Assembly: GCF_019175385.1 (NCBI RefSeq)
Contig: NC_083340.1
Coordinates: 9,808,336 to 9,872,335 of the forward strand
Direction of reading: 5' to 3'
From: Lycium barbarum
Taxonomy: Eukaryota; Streptophyta; Magnoliopsida; Solanales; Solanaceae
Length of the DNA: 64,000 nt
How positions within the stretch are numbered: the stretch's first letter is position 1; the number at the start of each line of letters is the position of its first letter. The position numbers and the translations under genes are program-made. Shown here piece by piece: positions 1-11,271 of this stretch. The notes beneath the pieces were generated by a model that was given only the letters and a program-made list of their open reading frames with translations, was not told where the DNA came from and searched no databases.

Positions 1-643
1 ATCATCCTGATTTCATATCATGATTTCAGAGCATGTCCAGATGAGGCCTAAAACTTTTTTATTTCAAATTCCGAACAAAATTGAAAATGTTTCCTTTTTC
101 GTGATATTATTAATAACCAGGGGCGGCTTAATGTAATCAGTGGCCTAAAGCAAAAACTTAATAAAATAACATAAATATATTATATAAAGTTCATGTATTT
201 TTTTCAAAATTCACCCGTTTTAACCCTTTTGGATGCAAGTTATCCTTTTAAGGATTATTCATTCAACTATTTCTTTTCATGTACAAATAAAAACAATTGA
301 TTAAAAAAAATTGAGTTTAAAGCAATATATAAAACCGTCATAAAAAAGAAATAAACGAAAAAGAGAATAGATGTACGGAAAGAAGGAACAATCAGATCCA
401 GCAGGATAACTTTATGTACTAATCAATGAGAGAAAGGAAATTTTACTTAATTTGCTCACTCATTTGAAGAACCCAAACTAAAATCTAAAAAAATGAAACC
501 TTTTATTTATGATAATCAGTATATAGAATTAAAAATTATTTTCAAGTCTTTTTAATGCAAAAAATATAATTTTCTTCGATATTAGCAAGTTTTTATTTCA
601 ATATCTGAAGTCACAATTAATTATAATCTTTAGCAAAATTCTT

Positions 644-846
644 TTTGTTTTTGGCCCCCTGGTGTCCGGTACCCGCATTAGAGCCCGACTATATTCGGAT
701 TCGAGTCGTGTAGGGCCCCATTCGGGGGGGGGGGGGGGGGGGGGGGGAAGCACTCCCTACCAAGAATTTTTCCATACCTAGGACTTGAACTCGAGACCTC
801 TGGTAGGGAGGAGGAGCCCCATCTGTTGCACCGCATCCTTTGATGG
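644..846 (-). mobile_element. tRNA-derived SINE nested in the hAT element
   Basis: A 13-bp target duplication (tagcaaaattctt) lies at 631-643 and 847-859. Read on the minus strand, the unit begins with a tRNA-like head. Its box-B-like motif GAGTTCAAGTCC maps to about 783-794. It ends in a T/A-rich tail at 644-652. A run of 24 G lies at 724-747, inside the body. The family resembles SINEs that are common in nightshade genomes. Confidence 0.75.
724..747 (+). repeat. Poly-G tract (24 G)
   Basis: An uninterrupted run of 24 G inside the SINE body. Related SINE copies usually have only a few G here, so this looks like slippage expansion, or an assembly error at a homopolymer. Confidence 0.9.
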
Positions 847-1762
847 TAGCAAAATTCTTCTTATAACCACTCGAAAATTACTACATGTATAACAAAGTTA
901 CAATTAATATTAAGAAAATTTCACTGTTTCCTTATATAGTCATGATATTACAAATGTAGTAAATTTTCTTTTCAATTTTTAAAGTGTTTTAGTTAAATGA
1001 AAGTAGAACTTTGATATTTTAGAACTTTGAATTAAACTACTTAAATCTTAATATCTACCAAAAAGTTTTTTGACAACAAGAATAAAGGTATTGTATTACA
1101 ACAAATGGCTAACATTTTATTAACTTGAAAGATCCTCACCAATTATATACCAAGACACGCGATACTGATTTATTTTACATACAAAACTATAAACTATAAA
1201 TACGTACTCATGAGTTAATAACAATAAATTTTTTGGACCTTTGACTCATGGGGGCCTAAAGCAAACGCTTTAGTGGCCTTACCCTTGAGCCACCTGTGTT
1301 AATAACTAAAACCACGTTTTGAATAATCATTTTGTTCTTTTCGCAATGTTTTTATTTTAGTTTATATTTAAAATGACTATTTTATTTTTTGGCTCCTCTA
1401 CTGTTCACATGCCCACTTCCTCCAAAGCAAATTAAAATATTAGTCAAAGTGAACTGATATCCAATATGTGTAATATTAGCAGTCCAATCCTCATAACTAA
1501 TTAAGCGTTTGTTAAATTGAAGGGCTCAATATTGTATATGATTTTCCAAAAAAGTTCCTAAATCATGAGTTTAATCCCTTCATAAACGTAATCATCTTAA
1601 ATTCTAATGATGAATTTTTCAAGGGATTTGCCAAATTGAGTTAAATACATATCAATTATTGATATTGGATCTCTTATTCGACATAGAAAGATATCATGAA
1701 TTCATATTGATTATAATTCTTAATGAGCAAATGATACTTCTTTGAATAAACGTAACGTGGTA

Positions 1763-2669
1763 AAAGATTAATATATGTTTGAAAAAATAAAAGATTACCA
1801 TGCAATACTATGAAAGGAATGGAAAAAGGAAAAAATTGTTTAAATCTTTTGCAAAGAAGAAATTGAGAAATGTGAAAGCCATTAGCTTTAGTAAGTTGGA
1901 TATATATACTACCAATTCTGGAGCAATCAGTGTGGGGATAGATTTTGAAATTTACTTTATTTGTCTTTGAACAATTTTTCTATTTTTTTTTTTTTTTTTT
2001 TGGATGAGTTTGATTTTGCTAATTTTGGATATCCCATCAATCTACTTGATTTGTTACCTTGTAAATTGAAATTGTAATCATGTCTAATTATTAAAGGGAC
2101 TTTTCGTTATTAGCATGTCTATTTTTTTGACAAATGAAGAAAAAATACAAAATAAAAACGGTTAATGCCTTATATAGGTGCATTTCGTTTCCTACCTAAT
2201 TTACGTCACTCAATAGGAGGAGTTGGTCTATTTCATATTTCTTCAGGTAGCAGCAAGATTTAACTTATAAGGAGCGATTACGAAGACGTTTGGCCATGCG
2301 ATACAAAATTATGATTTCAAATCAGCGGTTGCTTATGAAATTAGCACAAAATTTCAGCTTCAACTTCATATCATGATTTCAATTTATTTTTTTTGAAATG
2401 TAAAAATTTACCCGTGAGTTTATATTTTGTAAAAAAAAAATTCATAAGTTTGTAGATATATTTAACAACCATGTTTACCAACCATTTATATCAAATATAG
2501 AAAAAGATCTGCAAGTTGGTAGTATATTTATAATAAATTTACATTTATCAACCATTTAGCAACTCATTTAAAGAGTAGTTATACCACAACTTATGTTCAA
2601 TTTTTCTTTTTATTGAACTAAAGTTTGATTAATAGTTGTATTTTTTAGAAAGGTCTTCTAGTAGCGTAT
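1763..2669. other. AT-rich intergenic DNA, no gene seen
   Basis: No supportable coding exon. A MITE-like end with the hAT-type motif 'acgtttggccatgcgat' lies at about 2287-2303. It is followed by text resembling the 'atttcaaatcatgtccaaacgagg' block near 5480, so a decayed MITE may once have spanned this site. Confidence 0.5.
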
Positions 2670-4890
2670 TATTACACCTCGTACTTTTGTACGCTGAATT
2701 TCCCCGTAGGTTAATCGACGTAGACTCGGAGAGTGTGAGTATATTTTTTATTATGAGCAGGGATTCATGTTGACCTTAAGTATACGAGAGTTTAAAATCA
2801 TGTTTAGTAAGTATCGGAAGGTTTAGAGGCTAAACAAATCGAAGAGAATATGTTTTGTCGAAGTTCGGTGTGCTGATACTGGGTTTTGCGACGGAGAACC
2901 CAGTATGCCTATCAGATGAGGCTGCATTTGAGGCCAAGAAAGTTTTGGATTCCTACCTGGAAATGCACTGGGATCTGCGACCGCAAATGGCCATATGCGA
3001 CTCAGATCCAGGTCAGCTAAAATTTGTTCTTGTTGTATATATTTTGTGGCCCTCTATTGTTATGTCATTTTCATCCTAACACAGCTCCTATAAGCTCTCA
3101 AACCCTCTCTCCAAGTTCTTATATCAAACTAAGTCAAATCCAAAGATAAATAAGGTGATTCAAGTGTTAGCAAGCTAGTAGTGATTGTTGAAGTGAGTTG
3201 TCCCTCTTGTGTTGAGATTGGAGCTTTCTTTATAGTGAAATAATCTGAATTTGAAATTGTTCTTACTTTTTTTAGGTAAGGTTTCATCCCTCCTAGATGT
3301 ACTTGATCTTATGTAACCTTTAGCCAACTTGTTTGATGAGAAAAGACGGAAGATATACCGTGTATCGCGTTCCTGTTATTGTCGGAGTGTGGACTGTTCT
3401 TGATGGTTGTTTTAATATTGTTAAAGTGGCTGGATTGAAATGAGGAATAGGTGTACTAGTTGTTGTTGTTATACTCTGTGGATGTAGAGAGGAAGAATGT
3501 ATAGCAGTGTTGTATATAATGTATATTGGACTGATTTGGATATGTTCTTGAGTTGTTACTTGTTGATCTTGTGGTTGAGTTGTGAATGTGTATAAAGTAG
3601 GGGAAATGATGTCCGGTCCTTTATAGAAACAAGTTATCATTTGATTCACAGCGTATACTAGTATACATCGTGTTGACAAACGTATTACCATTGTTATAGG
3701 TTGAAGTATTATTCGAGGCGAGCTTCGTTGTTAAGTTCGTATAGACGACAAGAGGTATGTAAAGGCTATCCTTCTTTCTTTGTTTGGCATGATTCCTTAT
3801 CAAGCGAGTCTTGACCAAGTGCACAAAGAGGTGTCACTCACAGAGATTCCATGTCTATGTCGTTTTGTGATATTTGTATAGTAGTTTCCCTCGTCAAGAG
3901 TTCACTTTCAGTTAGCATTTTTGCTCATGTAGCTAGTAGATAAAAGTGAGATTGTAGAGTCTATAAAAGTATATACTTGCCTTCGGGGATATGATGTTTG
4001 TCTTCACGGCTATGTTATTTGCCTTCGGGGCTATGATGCTTGCCTACGGGGCTATGGGCCATGCCTTTAGGACTATGCAGATGCGCGCTTGCTTTCGGGG
4101 TTATGATTATACATACAGATTGCCTTCGGGGCTACATTGAGTGCCTACGGGGCTAATTATGCATGTCTAGAAGCCTTATACGAGGGTACGTAATTTGATG
4201 TCGTATTATTAGTTATTAGATGTCAGAGGCAGGTAAGTACTGGCGGATTCTTTATCGTTTATGTTCAGTTATCTTATGTTTCATTTCAGTATTAGTTTCA
4301 GTCGCCTTACATACTCGATACATTATTTTGTACTGACTTCCCTTTGCCTGGGGAAGTTGTGTTCATGCTCGCAGGTTCAGATAGGCAGCTAGAGAGACCG
4401 CCTCAGTAGATTGGTGAGTACCAGCTAGAATGGTAAGCTCCATGTCATTCGGAGTTACCCAGTCCAGTATTTTGTGTATATATAGATGATGGGTAGGTCG
4501 GGGCCCTGTCCCGACCCTAGTACAGTCACTACTCTTTAGAGGCTTGTAGACATATTCGTGTATGATACATATGTTAGTCCAATGGCTTTCCAGCCCTTGT
4601 ATATATTCATTTTGGTACTTTTGGTAGTAGACGTTTATGGTAGCCTCGTCGGCCTGCGCATTTATGTATATATGTTTTGGGTGTGTACGCCTTTCAGGTA
4701 TTATAATTGTTACTTACAGATGATTCAGGATACGACCTTGTTGGTCTTAGTTGGTATTGTCTGTTTGCAGGTAGGCCTCATCGGCCTAAGTTGAGGGTTA
4801 CCCCTCCAGAGTCACCGTTATAGAGTGGTTCGCTCGGGCTGTGTACGACACTGGGTGCCGGCCACCCCTCTCCAGATTTGGAGCGTGACA
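2670..4890 (+). mobile_element. Solo LTR, Gypsy type (2.2 kb)
   Basis: It starts TATTACACCTCG, a one-base variant of the usual TGTTACACC, and ends GAGCGTGACA. The flanks cgtat (2665-2669) and tgtat (4891-4895) look like a 5-bp target duplication with one mismatch. No gag or pol sequence, primer-binding site or second LTR is present, so this is a solo LTR left by recombination between two LTRs. A degenerate minisatellite lies at 3975-4160. The stretch around 4250-4750 is related, in inverse orientation, to the solo LTR at 26435-28915. Confidence 0.75.
3975..4160 (+). repeat. Degenerate minisatellite in the solo LTR
   Basis: The unit 'gccttcggggctatgatg' recurs about eight times with changes (ttcgggg, tacgggg, cttcacgg). 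Such arrays are a known feature of some long plant Gypsy LTRs. No coding role is inferred. Confidence 0.8.
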
Positions 4891-5439
4891 TGTATTAACT
4901 TTGTTATGAACTATGATTTTCTCATTTGGTAAGATTGTATAAGAATTGAGAAAGTTTTGATGATTTTCACAACTTGCATGGCTTTTATGTTTATGAGAAA
5001 AATACAACTTAAGAAAGGAGAAATTTCAATAATGTACAATCTAGCATACAAAATTACTTTTGCGTAGCCATATTTTTAAATTACACCCCGCATAGTCACT
5101 TTTTCACAATATACAACATTATACAACTTTATAAATCTGGAGTACACAATGTATCAACCTTGTATAAAAGTGTATAATAATGTATAGAGTGTATAATAAT
5201 GTATAAGAGGTGTTTATATCCAAGAAAATTCAATTGTATACAACAATATACAACATTTTTTCAATTGTAGTGAGGGTACAAATATGCAATAGGCTTTTGA
5301 CGTGACGGTACAAATCGGGCCATTTGGGGTAATTTTACAAACATGGGTTATTCCGGGTAATTATTTTCTCTAAATAGTCATAGAGGGTTATTTTCCCCTT
5401 AAGAAAGCCAAATTGCATGTCGAAACAAAACTTAGTCTT

Positions 5440-5565
5440 CAAATCATCCTGATTTCAAATCACCGATTTCATATCATTATTTCAAATCATGTCCAAACGA
5501 GGTCTAAAACTATTTTATTTCAAATTCCGAACAAAATCGAAAATGTTTCTTTTTTCGCGATATTA
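5440..5565. repeat. Segmental repeat, copy 2, left part
   Basis: Matches window bases 1-117, with a small extra block near 5457-5470. It ends at 'gcgatatta' exactly where Helitron sequence begins, and continues at 15812 on the far side of the insertion. Confidence 0.8.
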
Positions 5566-6446
5566 TCTATATCTATATCTATATTATAATAAAAAGAGGG
5601 TAGTCTAGCTTAATATTAAGCCAAGTGGCGTAATATGAACAAGCCACTTGGCAACAAATTCTATTTGTATCAATTTTAAAATGAAATTAATTAACATTAT
5701 TAATGAACTCACCTAATTTAGTGAAATTGATTGAAGAATTATAATTAATTGATATTCTTGGTTATAATTTATAGTCAAGAATACTCCTTTAAATCGTAAG
5801 ATATAATATTACATGATACAATTGAAAAAAAACTAAAAAATGATACATAATTTTTTTAATACAAAATATAATTTAAATATTATCATTAATAAATAATAAT
5901 ATATGACGAAAAATACTCATATGATGTTATTAAATCTTCACTTGAGACACTAAATTCATATTTTATAGGAGAGTATCAAATCTAGATTGAGATAATTTTT
6001 GACTTTTTATACTTCGGCATAAGTTAAAATATAAAATAAAAATAAATAAATTTACTTAAGATATTAAAAATTTGATGACTTTGAAAATTTAAAAAATTCC
6101 AAGTAGCAAATAAGATCTTAAATAAAATAGTTATATTATCTATATTTATGAAAAAGAATTATGCTCGGAAAGAAAGATTTAGATTTGGCCTATTAAAGGA
6201 AAATTGGCGACCCATGCGATTTCTTTACTAAATGCTACATTAAATAATTAGGTTATTACATATAAGGAAAAAATGATGTAGTATGATTTGCTTTTCAAAT
6301 TTAAAATGAGACTTGATTATTCAAGCTTCCAAAAATATGATAATGATTTTTCTAAATTTAACATAAAAAGTAAAATATATTCTTTCCCTTATGACAATAT
6401 TATTTTACCATGTTTGTTGCTTGATTGTCAATCAAGTAAGAGTACT

Positions 6447-6602
6447 AAATGCAGTAAATAATATGCAAATTCTATTGAATGGATCTAAGGCACGAGTAAA
6501 GTCTTATTAGCAATACTTATACGTACTACGTTGTCAATCTAATAGCAATTATTAATAGTAATAAATCTAATCAATAGAATTTGCATATTATTTACTGCAT
6601 TT
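6447..6602. repeat. Perfect 32-bp inverted repeat with 92-base loop
   Basis: 6447-6478 and 6571-6602 are exact reverse complements, each running from 'aaatgcag' to 'ctattga' in sense or antisense. It could form a long hairpin. It may be a tiny foldback element or a recent local inversion-duplication. Confidence 0.9.
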
Positions 6603-7346
6603 AAATTTTATTTGAAAGATAATTTTTAATATAAATTATCACTATTTTAATTGAAAACTCAAAGATATCTTCTAAAAAAAGAGTTATTTATTAATATTTA
6701 AATTTGATTTGAAAGAAAATTCGTTTTTATAAAATCCTGGTTAAAAGTCATTTGTTTAATAGTTGCACTTTAAATATTACCATGTAAGTGATCTGTTAGG
6801 AATATAAAAAGTGATAACTCTAAACGAAATTGAGATATTTTTTTTAATTAATAATAGAATGAATCAATATTAACGTAATTAGAGAAAAACAAAATATAAA
6901 ACTATTTTAAATTTTAAACTAAGTTCATACTATAGAGGTGAAACTATTTAAACTTGAAATAAAAAATAGAATTTGAATTAAATTGAAAGATAGTTATCTT
7001 TTTTTAATCTAATCAAATGACTATCCTTCCTAAAAGTAAGCCGATACGAATTAAACATTAAAAAACTATGGAACGCATCAAAGTCATTATTGTACTTCCT
7101 TTTTAAAAGGAAGATTTTTTTTTTCTTTCAAGATAGGATGCTAGCGGAATCAAATAGAAAGTTTTACTACTTTGATGGACTAAATTTTAGAAATAAATAT
7201 CAATTTCCTTTTCCAATATTTCTGTTGCTATGTAGAATACATATTCTAATAAAAATATTTGCACTGAGATTAAGAATCTGAATTCCAATTAAAAGGTAAA
7301 AAAATTGAATTTGAATTTGAATTGAAAATAAAGATCTTCTAGATTA

Positions 7347-7690
7347 ACGGCATGTTTGGCCAAACTTCTAAAATCAACTTATTTTAAAAAGTGTTTTTTT
7401 CAAAAGGACTTTTCAAAAAAATAATTTTGGCTAAAAACAGATTGTGTTTGGCCAATTAATTGAAAAAGTACTTTTGAGCAGCAATTATTGTTTGGCCAAG
7501 CTTTTAAAAAGTGTTTCTAAAAGTGCATTTTTCTCAAAAGTACTTTTCAAAAAAAATACTTTTGGGCAAAAACTATTTTTTCAGCTTCTAAAAAATTGTT
7601 TCTGCTACTCCGCAGAAGCACTTATTTTCTCTCAAAAACTTGACCAAACACCTCACTTTTTTTAAAATAAGCACTTTTAAATAGCTTCCG
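7347..7690. mobile_element. hAT-like MITE, TTTGGCC family
   Basis: It begins near 'catgtttggccaaac' and ends near 'gaccaaacacctc', with repeated internal 'aaaagtgcttttcaaaa' blocks typical of this very common plant MITE. Exact ends and target duplication were not resolved. Confidence 0.55.
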
Positions 7691-7890
7691 CTACAAAGAA
7701 ACAATGTGCTAAATCTGATGACTTACTCTTAGAGGTTTTTTTTTTTTTTTTTTTCATGTATATTCTGAACATTATTGGCTCGGTGAAATGTTTTGCTCTG
7801 CCTACTGAAATTTGTCACCTTTAACACTTAATTCAAGCTATTATATTAATATAGTTTTATTTTTTCCTTGTGTTTCATGTATAATACCAA

Positions 7891-8260
7891 GTGCAGGCAC
7901 TATCAGGCAAGGTAATTACTTTCCTTTTAGCAGTCACATACATTTTTGGTTGCATAATTACTTCAAATGTTTTTACTATTGAATGACTCTAGCCTGTCAT
8001 TTTTGTTTTTGTTTTTGCTTTTAGCTTGCACCTTTTTGTCCATTACTTCGGTTATTTGAATTTTTATACTTTACTATTTTACAATTGAATTTGCTTTATC
8101 CTTTTAAAAATTTGCAACTGTTGATGCAGAGGAACAAGAAGATCATTAACGAGGAGATTGAGCTACTGTCAAATTTTAGTGTATTGAAGTTTCACAACTG
8201 CAAGCTCCATGAAGGCCTTAGTAGATTCATCTTTTGTATCAGGACTAATTTTATGGGTTA
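7891..8260 (+). pseudogene. Possible captured exon fragments inside the inner Helitron
   Basis: A 15-base block (7895-7909) is flanked by 'tgcag' and 'gtaatt'. A second block begins after 'gatgcag' near 8130 and reads RNKKIINEEIELLSNF in one frame. Both have splice-like borders and higher GC than their surroundings, as expected of host exons captured by a Helitron. The source gene was not recognised and no intact gene is claimed. Confidence 0.3.
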
Positions 8261-9414
8261 AGCTTGGAGATTAATGAATTTTAATCTATCCAATTATTAT
8301 CATGATATGCATTGAATTGGTAGTATCAATCTGTCCAATTCTAATAAGCAATAGATGAAGATCATTTTTAATATAAAATCTCTTCTTCATGCATTGATCT
8401 TCTTAAAAATTATTTAAGATATGTAGGATCACATATCAGTTGATAATTAAAAATAGAGAGAACATTTTTATTTATCTGAAAAACCTTACATCCTATATTT
8501 ACATTCTTAAATTTGACAAGAAATGTTGTTCTGATAACATTGCATTATATCTAATACATGATTAGAACTCGAGGATCCAATTTGACATTCATTAAATTGG
8601 TAAGAGCAAACATTTCATATATTGATGAAAAAAGAATCCATCATTCTGTATATGAGAAATTATTTCTTTATACGTTATGTGATAATGCAATAGAAACTGG
8701 TCGGGAAAAGGTGGTTTCAGAAGAGTTTAAAAAAGTAAAGTTGAACTAATTTAATTAGTTAAAAACAAAAAGAGAACAAAGGTATAACGAAGAAGAAAAG
8801 GGAGGATTTTTCTTTCGGTTTTGAGATAGCTGATATGAGAGAGGAAGAGTGTTTTAGAAGATTTAAAAAGTCAAAATTATGATAGTAAATCATCTCATTA
8901 TAGTAAAATGAGAAGTTTCACGTTAAATTACTGCTAAATATTGAATATGTCATTCTTTTTTAGATTTACTAAAATGAAAATTGTGTCACATAAATTGGAA
9001 CAAAGAGAGTAATTAATATATAATTTAAAGGTAATTAATATATAATTTAAAGGTGAGGACCATGAGTTGTATTGCGCTCAAAATTGTCACGTCCCAATTT
9101 TGCTAACGTCTTCGATGGTGATTAACTAAAATTGTTATTTAGCAAAAAGAAAGTTGTTAAATAATTAAAACCGTGATGGAAAATTAGAAATTTAGTAAAT
9201 TTTCAATATTAAATTCTAATTAAGTTTTACATTATTGATGACGTCAAAACTTTTATTCTATTAATAGTTATTTTAAATGTTTCTGAATTTTCTTTAAATA
9301 TGTTAATGTGATAGAATGAAATTATCAGATATATATATAAATTAAATAAGATTATAATTTTTTTTGATTATTTTTTTCAACATTGACAGCGCATCGCGCG
9401 GGTACTAATACTAG

Positions 9415-11127
9415 TTATAATAAAAAAAGCATAGTCTAGCTAAATATTAAGCCAAGTGGCGTAATATGAACAGGCCACTTGGCAACAAATTTTATTTGTA
9501 TAAATATTAAAAACAAATTAATTGACATTATTAAATGTACTCACGTAATTTGGTAGATTTGATCAGAGAATATAATTAATTGATATTCTTGTATCTAATT
9601 TATAGTCGAGGATACTCCTTTAAATGGTAAGATATAATATAATTTAAATCAAAAGGAAATATTATTAATTGATATGCTTGGATCTAATTTATGGTGGATT
9701 TGATTGGAGAAATAGGTGACTAATTTCTTTTACAGTGGGAATCAATTAAGATTATGGTGGAATTGACTCCTATTTTCAGACTAAATACATAGATTCCAAA
9801 AGCTTTTGAAAATTAAGTTTTCCTATTTTATAGGGATTCCTATAATTAAGCACAATTGTAAATTAAAACACGTTATATCTAGTTAACCAAAAAAGAAAAG
9901 AAAAAGGTAAATTAAAACACGTTAAAAAATGGTGGTGATTGGTGAACGATAGTATTAAGATGATTAGTTTGAAACTTTGAATTAATAAATTTAACGTTTT
10001 CCTAATATCATAAATGTATTGCTACACTTATACGTAAATTTTTTGTCAAAAATTATTATAACATTCAATTTAATAATTATTTAACTTCTCAAACAATAAC
10101 ATAGTATTATTTGTTTTTGGTGCACAAATATTGTAACTTTACAGATTATTGTTGCAATTTAGTTATTGTAATTACATCTATTGGAAAGATGAAATATCCA
10201 ACGAAAGTGCAGAGATTTTACCTCCTAATGATGAAATATTGAGTTAGAATTAATGCTTGTGAATATCTAAATAACATCTCAAAAAGTTGGTTAAGTACAA
10301 ATGAGACATTAATATTTCTGATCTGATTATCCAATTGAAGTTTGAAAGTTTAAATTGAAAATATAGAGAATGGTTTAAATTTGATTTGAAAGATAATTGA
10401 AATATAGGAATTCTTTGTCATATAATTTATTGTAACGTCACGTGTATGAAATGTAGAATATTTCACAATTTATTTAATATTCTACTACTTCTATATATTT
10501 AAGTAGAAGCAGTAATGAATTAACAAATTATAATGTCTATGATTCCCTTCCATACATGTTTCAATTTCAATAAATTATATGACAGATAATTCCTTTTATG
10601 CAACATTAAAAACATTTAGAATATTCTAACGCTTAATATTTAAAACATTTGAAATTTACTATAAATATACCACTTTGACTTTTCTAGATCTATTTAGTGC
10701 AATAAAAGAACACGTGTTAGTAATAAATTAACTAATTTGTATTTTAAATATTATCATATAAAGAATAATATTATTCTTTATGTTGAAATTGAAATATTAC
10801 CATATATGACATAATTTTATATGAAAAATAAAAATTATATACTATTATTTCTTATATAAATATTAAAATACTTACACCTCAAATATTACCATTTAAAAAT
10901 ATAACAATATATAAAAAAGTATATCAAGATTCATTCAAATTGAGAAAAAATCATGAAAGCATAACGTAAGTTTGGAAAGTGAATACTTATGTCTTTTAGG
11001 CGTGGATTTCGGCTCCTAATAGGAGTCCTTTTTTGGAGTCCCTTAAATGATTTGTTTAGTATTTCCATTAAATACTCATAATAGAAATCTTTTATGTGTG
11101 AATTCGCCAGCAACTCTTATATAATAA
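9415..11127. other. Outer Helitron body, AT-rich, no gene
   Basis: It begins with the subterminal 'tagtctagctaaatattaagccaagtggcg' text (given here only as a landmark), shared with 5603-5632. The rest is AT-rich without a coding signal. Confidence 0.6.
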
Positions 11128-11213
11128 CTAGATCGCCTATGCCCGTGCTGCGCACGGGCCCAATACTTTAGATTATAGTGTATTTATGTGTATATAGTTG
11201 TCTTTAAATAGTG

Positions 11214-11216
<3 letters not shown>

Positions 11217-11268
<52 letters not shown>
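11217..11268. repeat. (AT)n microsatellite
   Basis: About 26 uninterrupted AT units. Shorter AT runs recur at the same place in later array units (near 12156, 12920 and 13665). Confidence 0.95.

Positions 11269-11269
<1 letters not shown>

Positions 11270-11271
<2 letters not shown>

Larger units (their letters stand above)
118..1298. mobile_element. Non-autonomous hAT transposon with 8-bp TSD
   Basis: The left end reads CAGGGGCGGCTTAA. The reverse complement of the right end reads CAGGTGGCTCAAGG, and both ends share a 'GGCC(A)CTAAAGC'-like subterminal block. The 8-bp sequence TTAATAAC occurs at 110-117 and 1299-1306, the duplication size expected for hAT elements. Two bases (tg, 1297-1298) lie between the right TIR and the duplication. 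There is no transposase reading frame, so it would depend on an autonomous partner. A SINE is nested inside at 644-846. Confidence 0.8.
1..1762. repeat. Segmental repeat, copy 1 (paralogue of 5440-5565 + 15812-16312)
   Basis: Positions 1-117 match about 5440-5565, and 1307-1762 match about 15820-16312, in the same orientation and with many substitutions. Shared landmarks include the run ending in gatatta/ttaataac and the block from 'actgatatccaatat' to 'atgagcaaatgata'. Copy 1 is interrupted by a hAT element at 118-1298. Copy 2 is interrupted by a Helitron at almost the same base. Whether copy 1 starts before the window is unknown. Confidence 0.8.
5578..9414 (+). mobile_element. Inner Helitron, same family, inserted near the 5' end of the outer one
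   Basis: The 3' end has a GCGC-atc-GCGC hairpin at 9389-9399 and CTAG at 9411-9414. Directly after it the text 'ttataataaaaaaagcatagtctagc' resumes, which is a near copy of the sequence just inside its own 5' end (5584-5610). The best reading is insertion between A and T about 12 bases into the outer Helitron. The start could equally be 5572 because TCTATA is repeated there. It carries a 32-bp inverted repeat, a hAT-like MITE and possible captured exons. No Rep/helicase is seen. Confidence 0.7.

Noticed and set aside
2855..3079. Open frame of 74 codons on the plus strand
   Set aside because: It lies inside the solo LTR, opens with a TTG, and matches no protein I recognise. Such frames are common by chance in Gypsy LTRs.
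8558..8749. Open frame of 63 codons starting MIRTRGSN
   Set aside because: No family was recognised, it lies within a Helitron, and it has no splice or promoter context. Kept out for lack of support.
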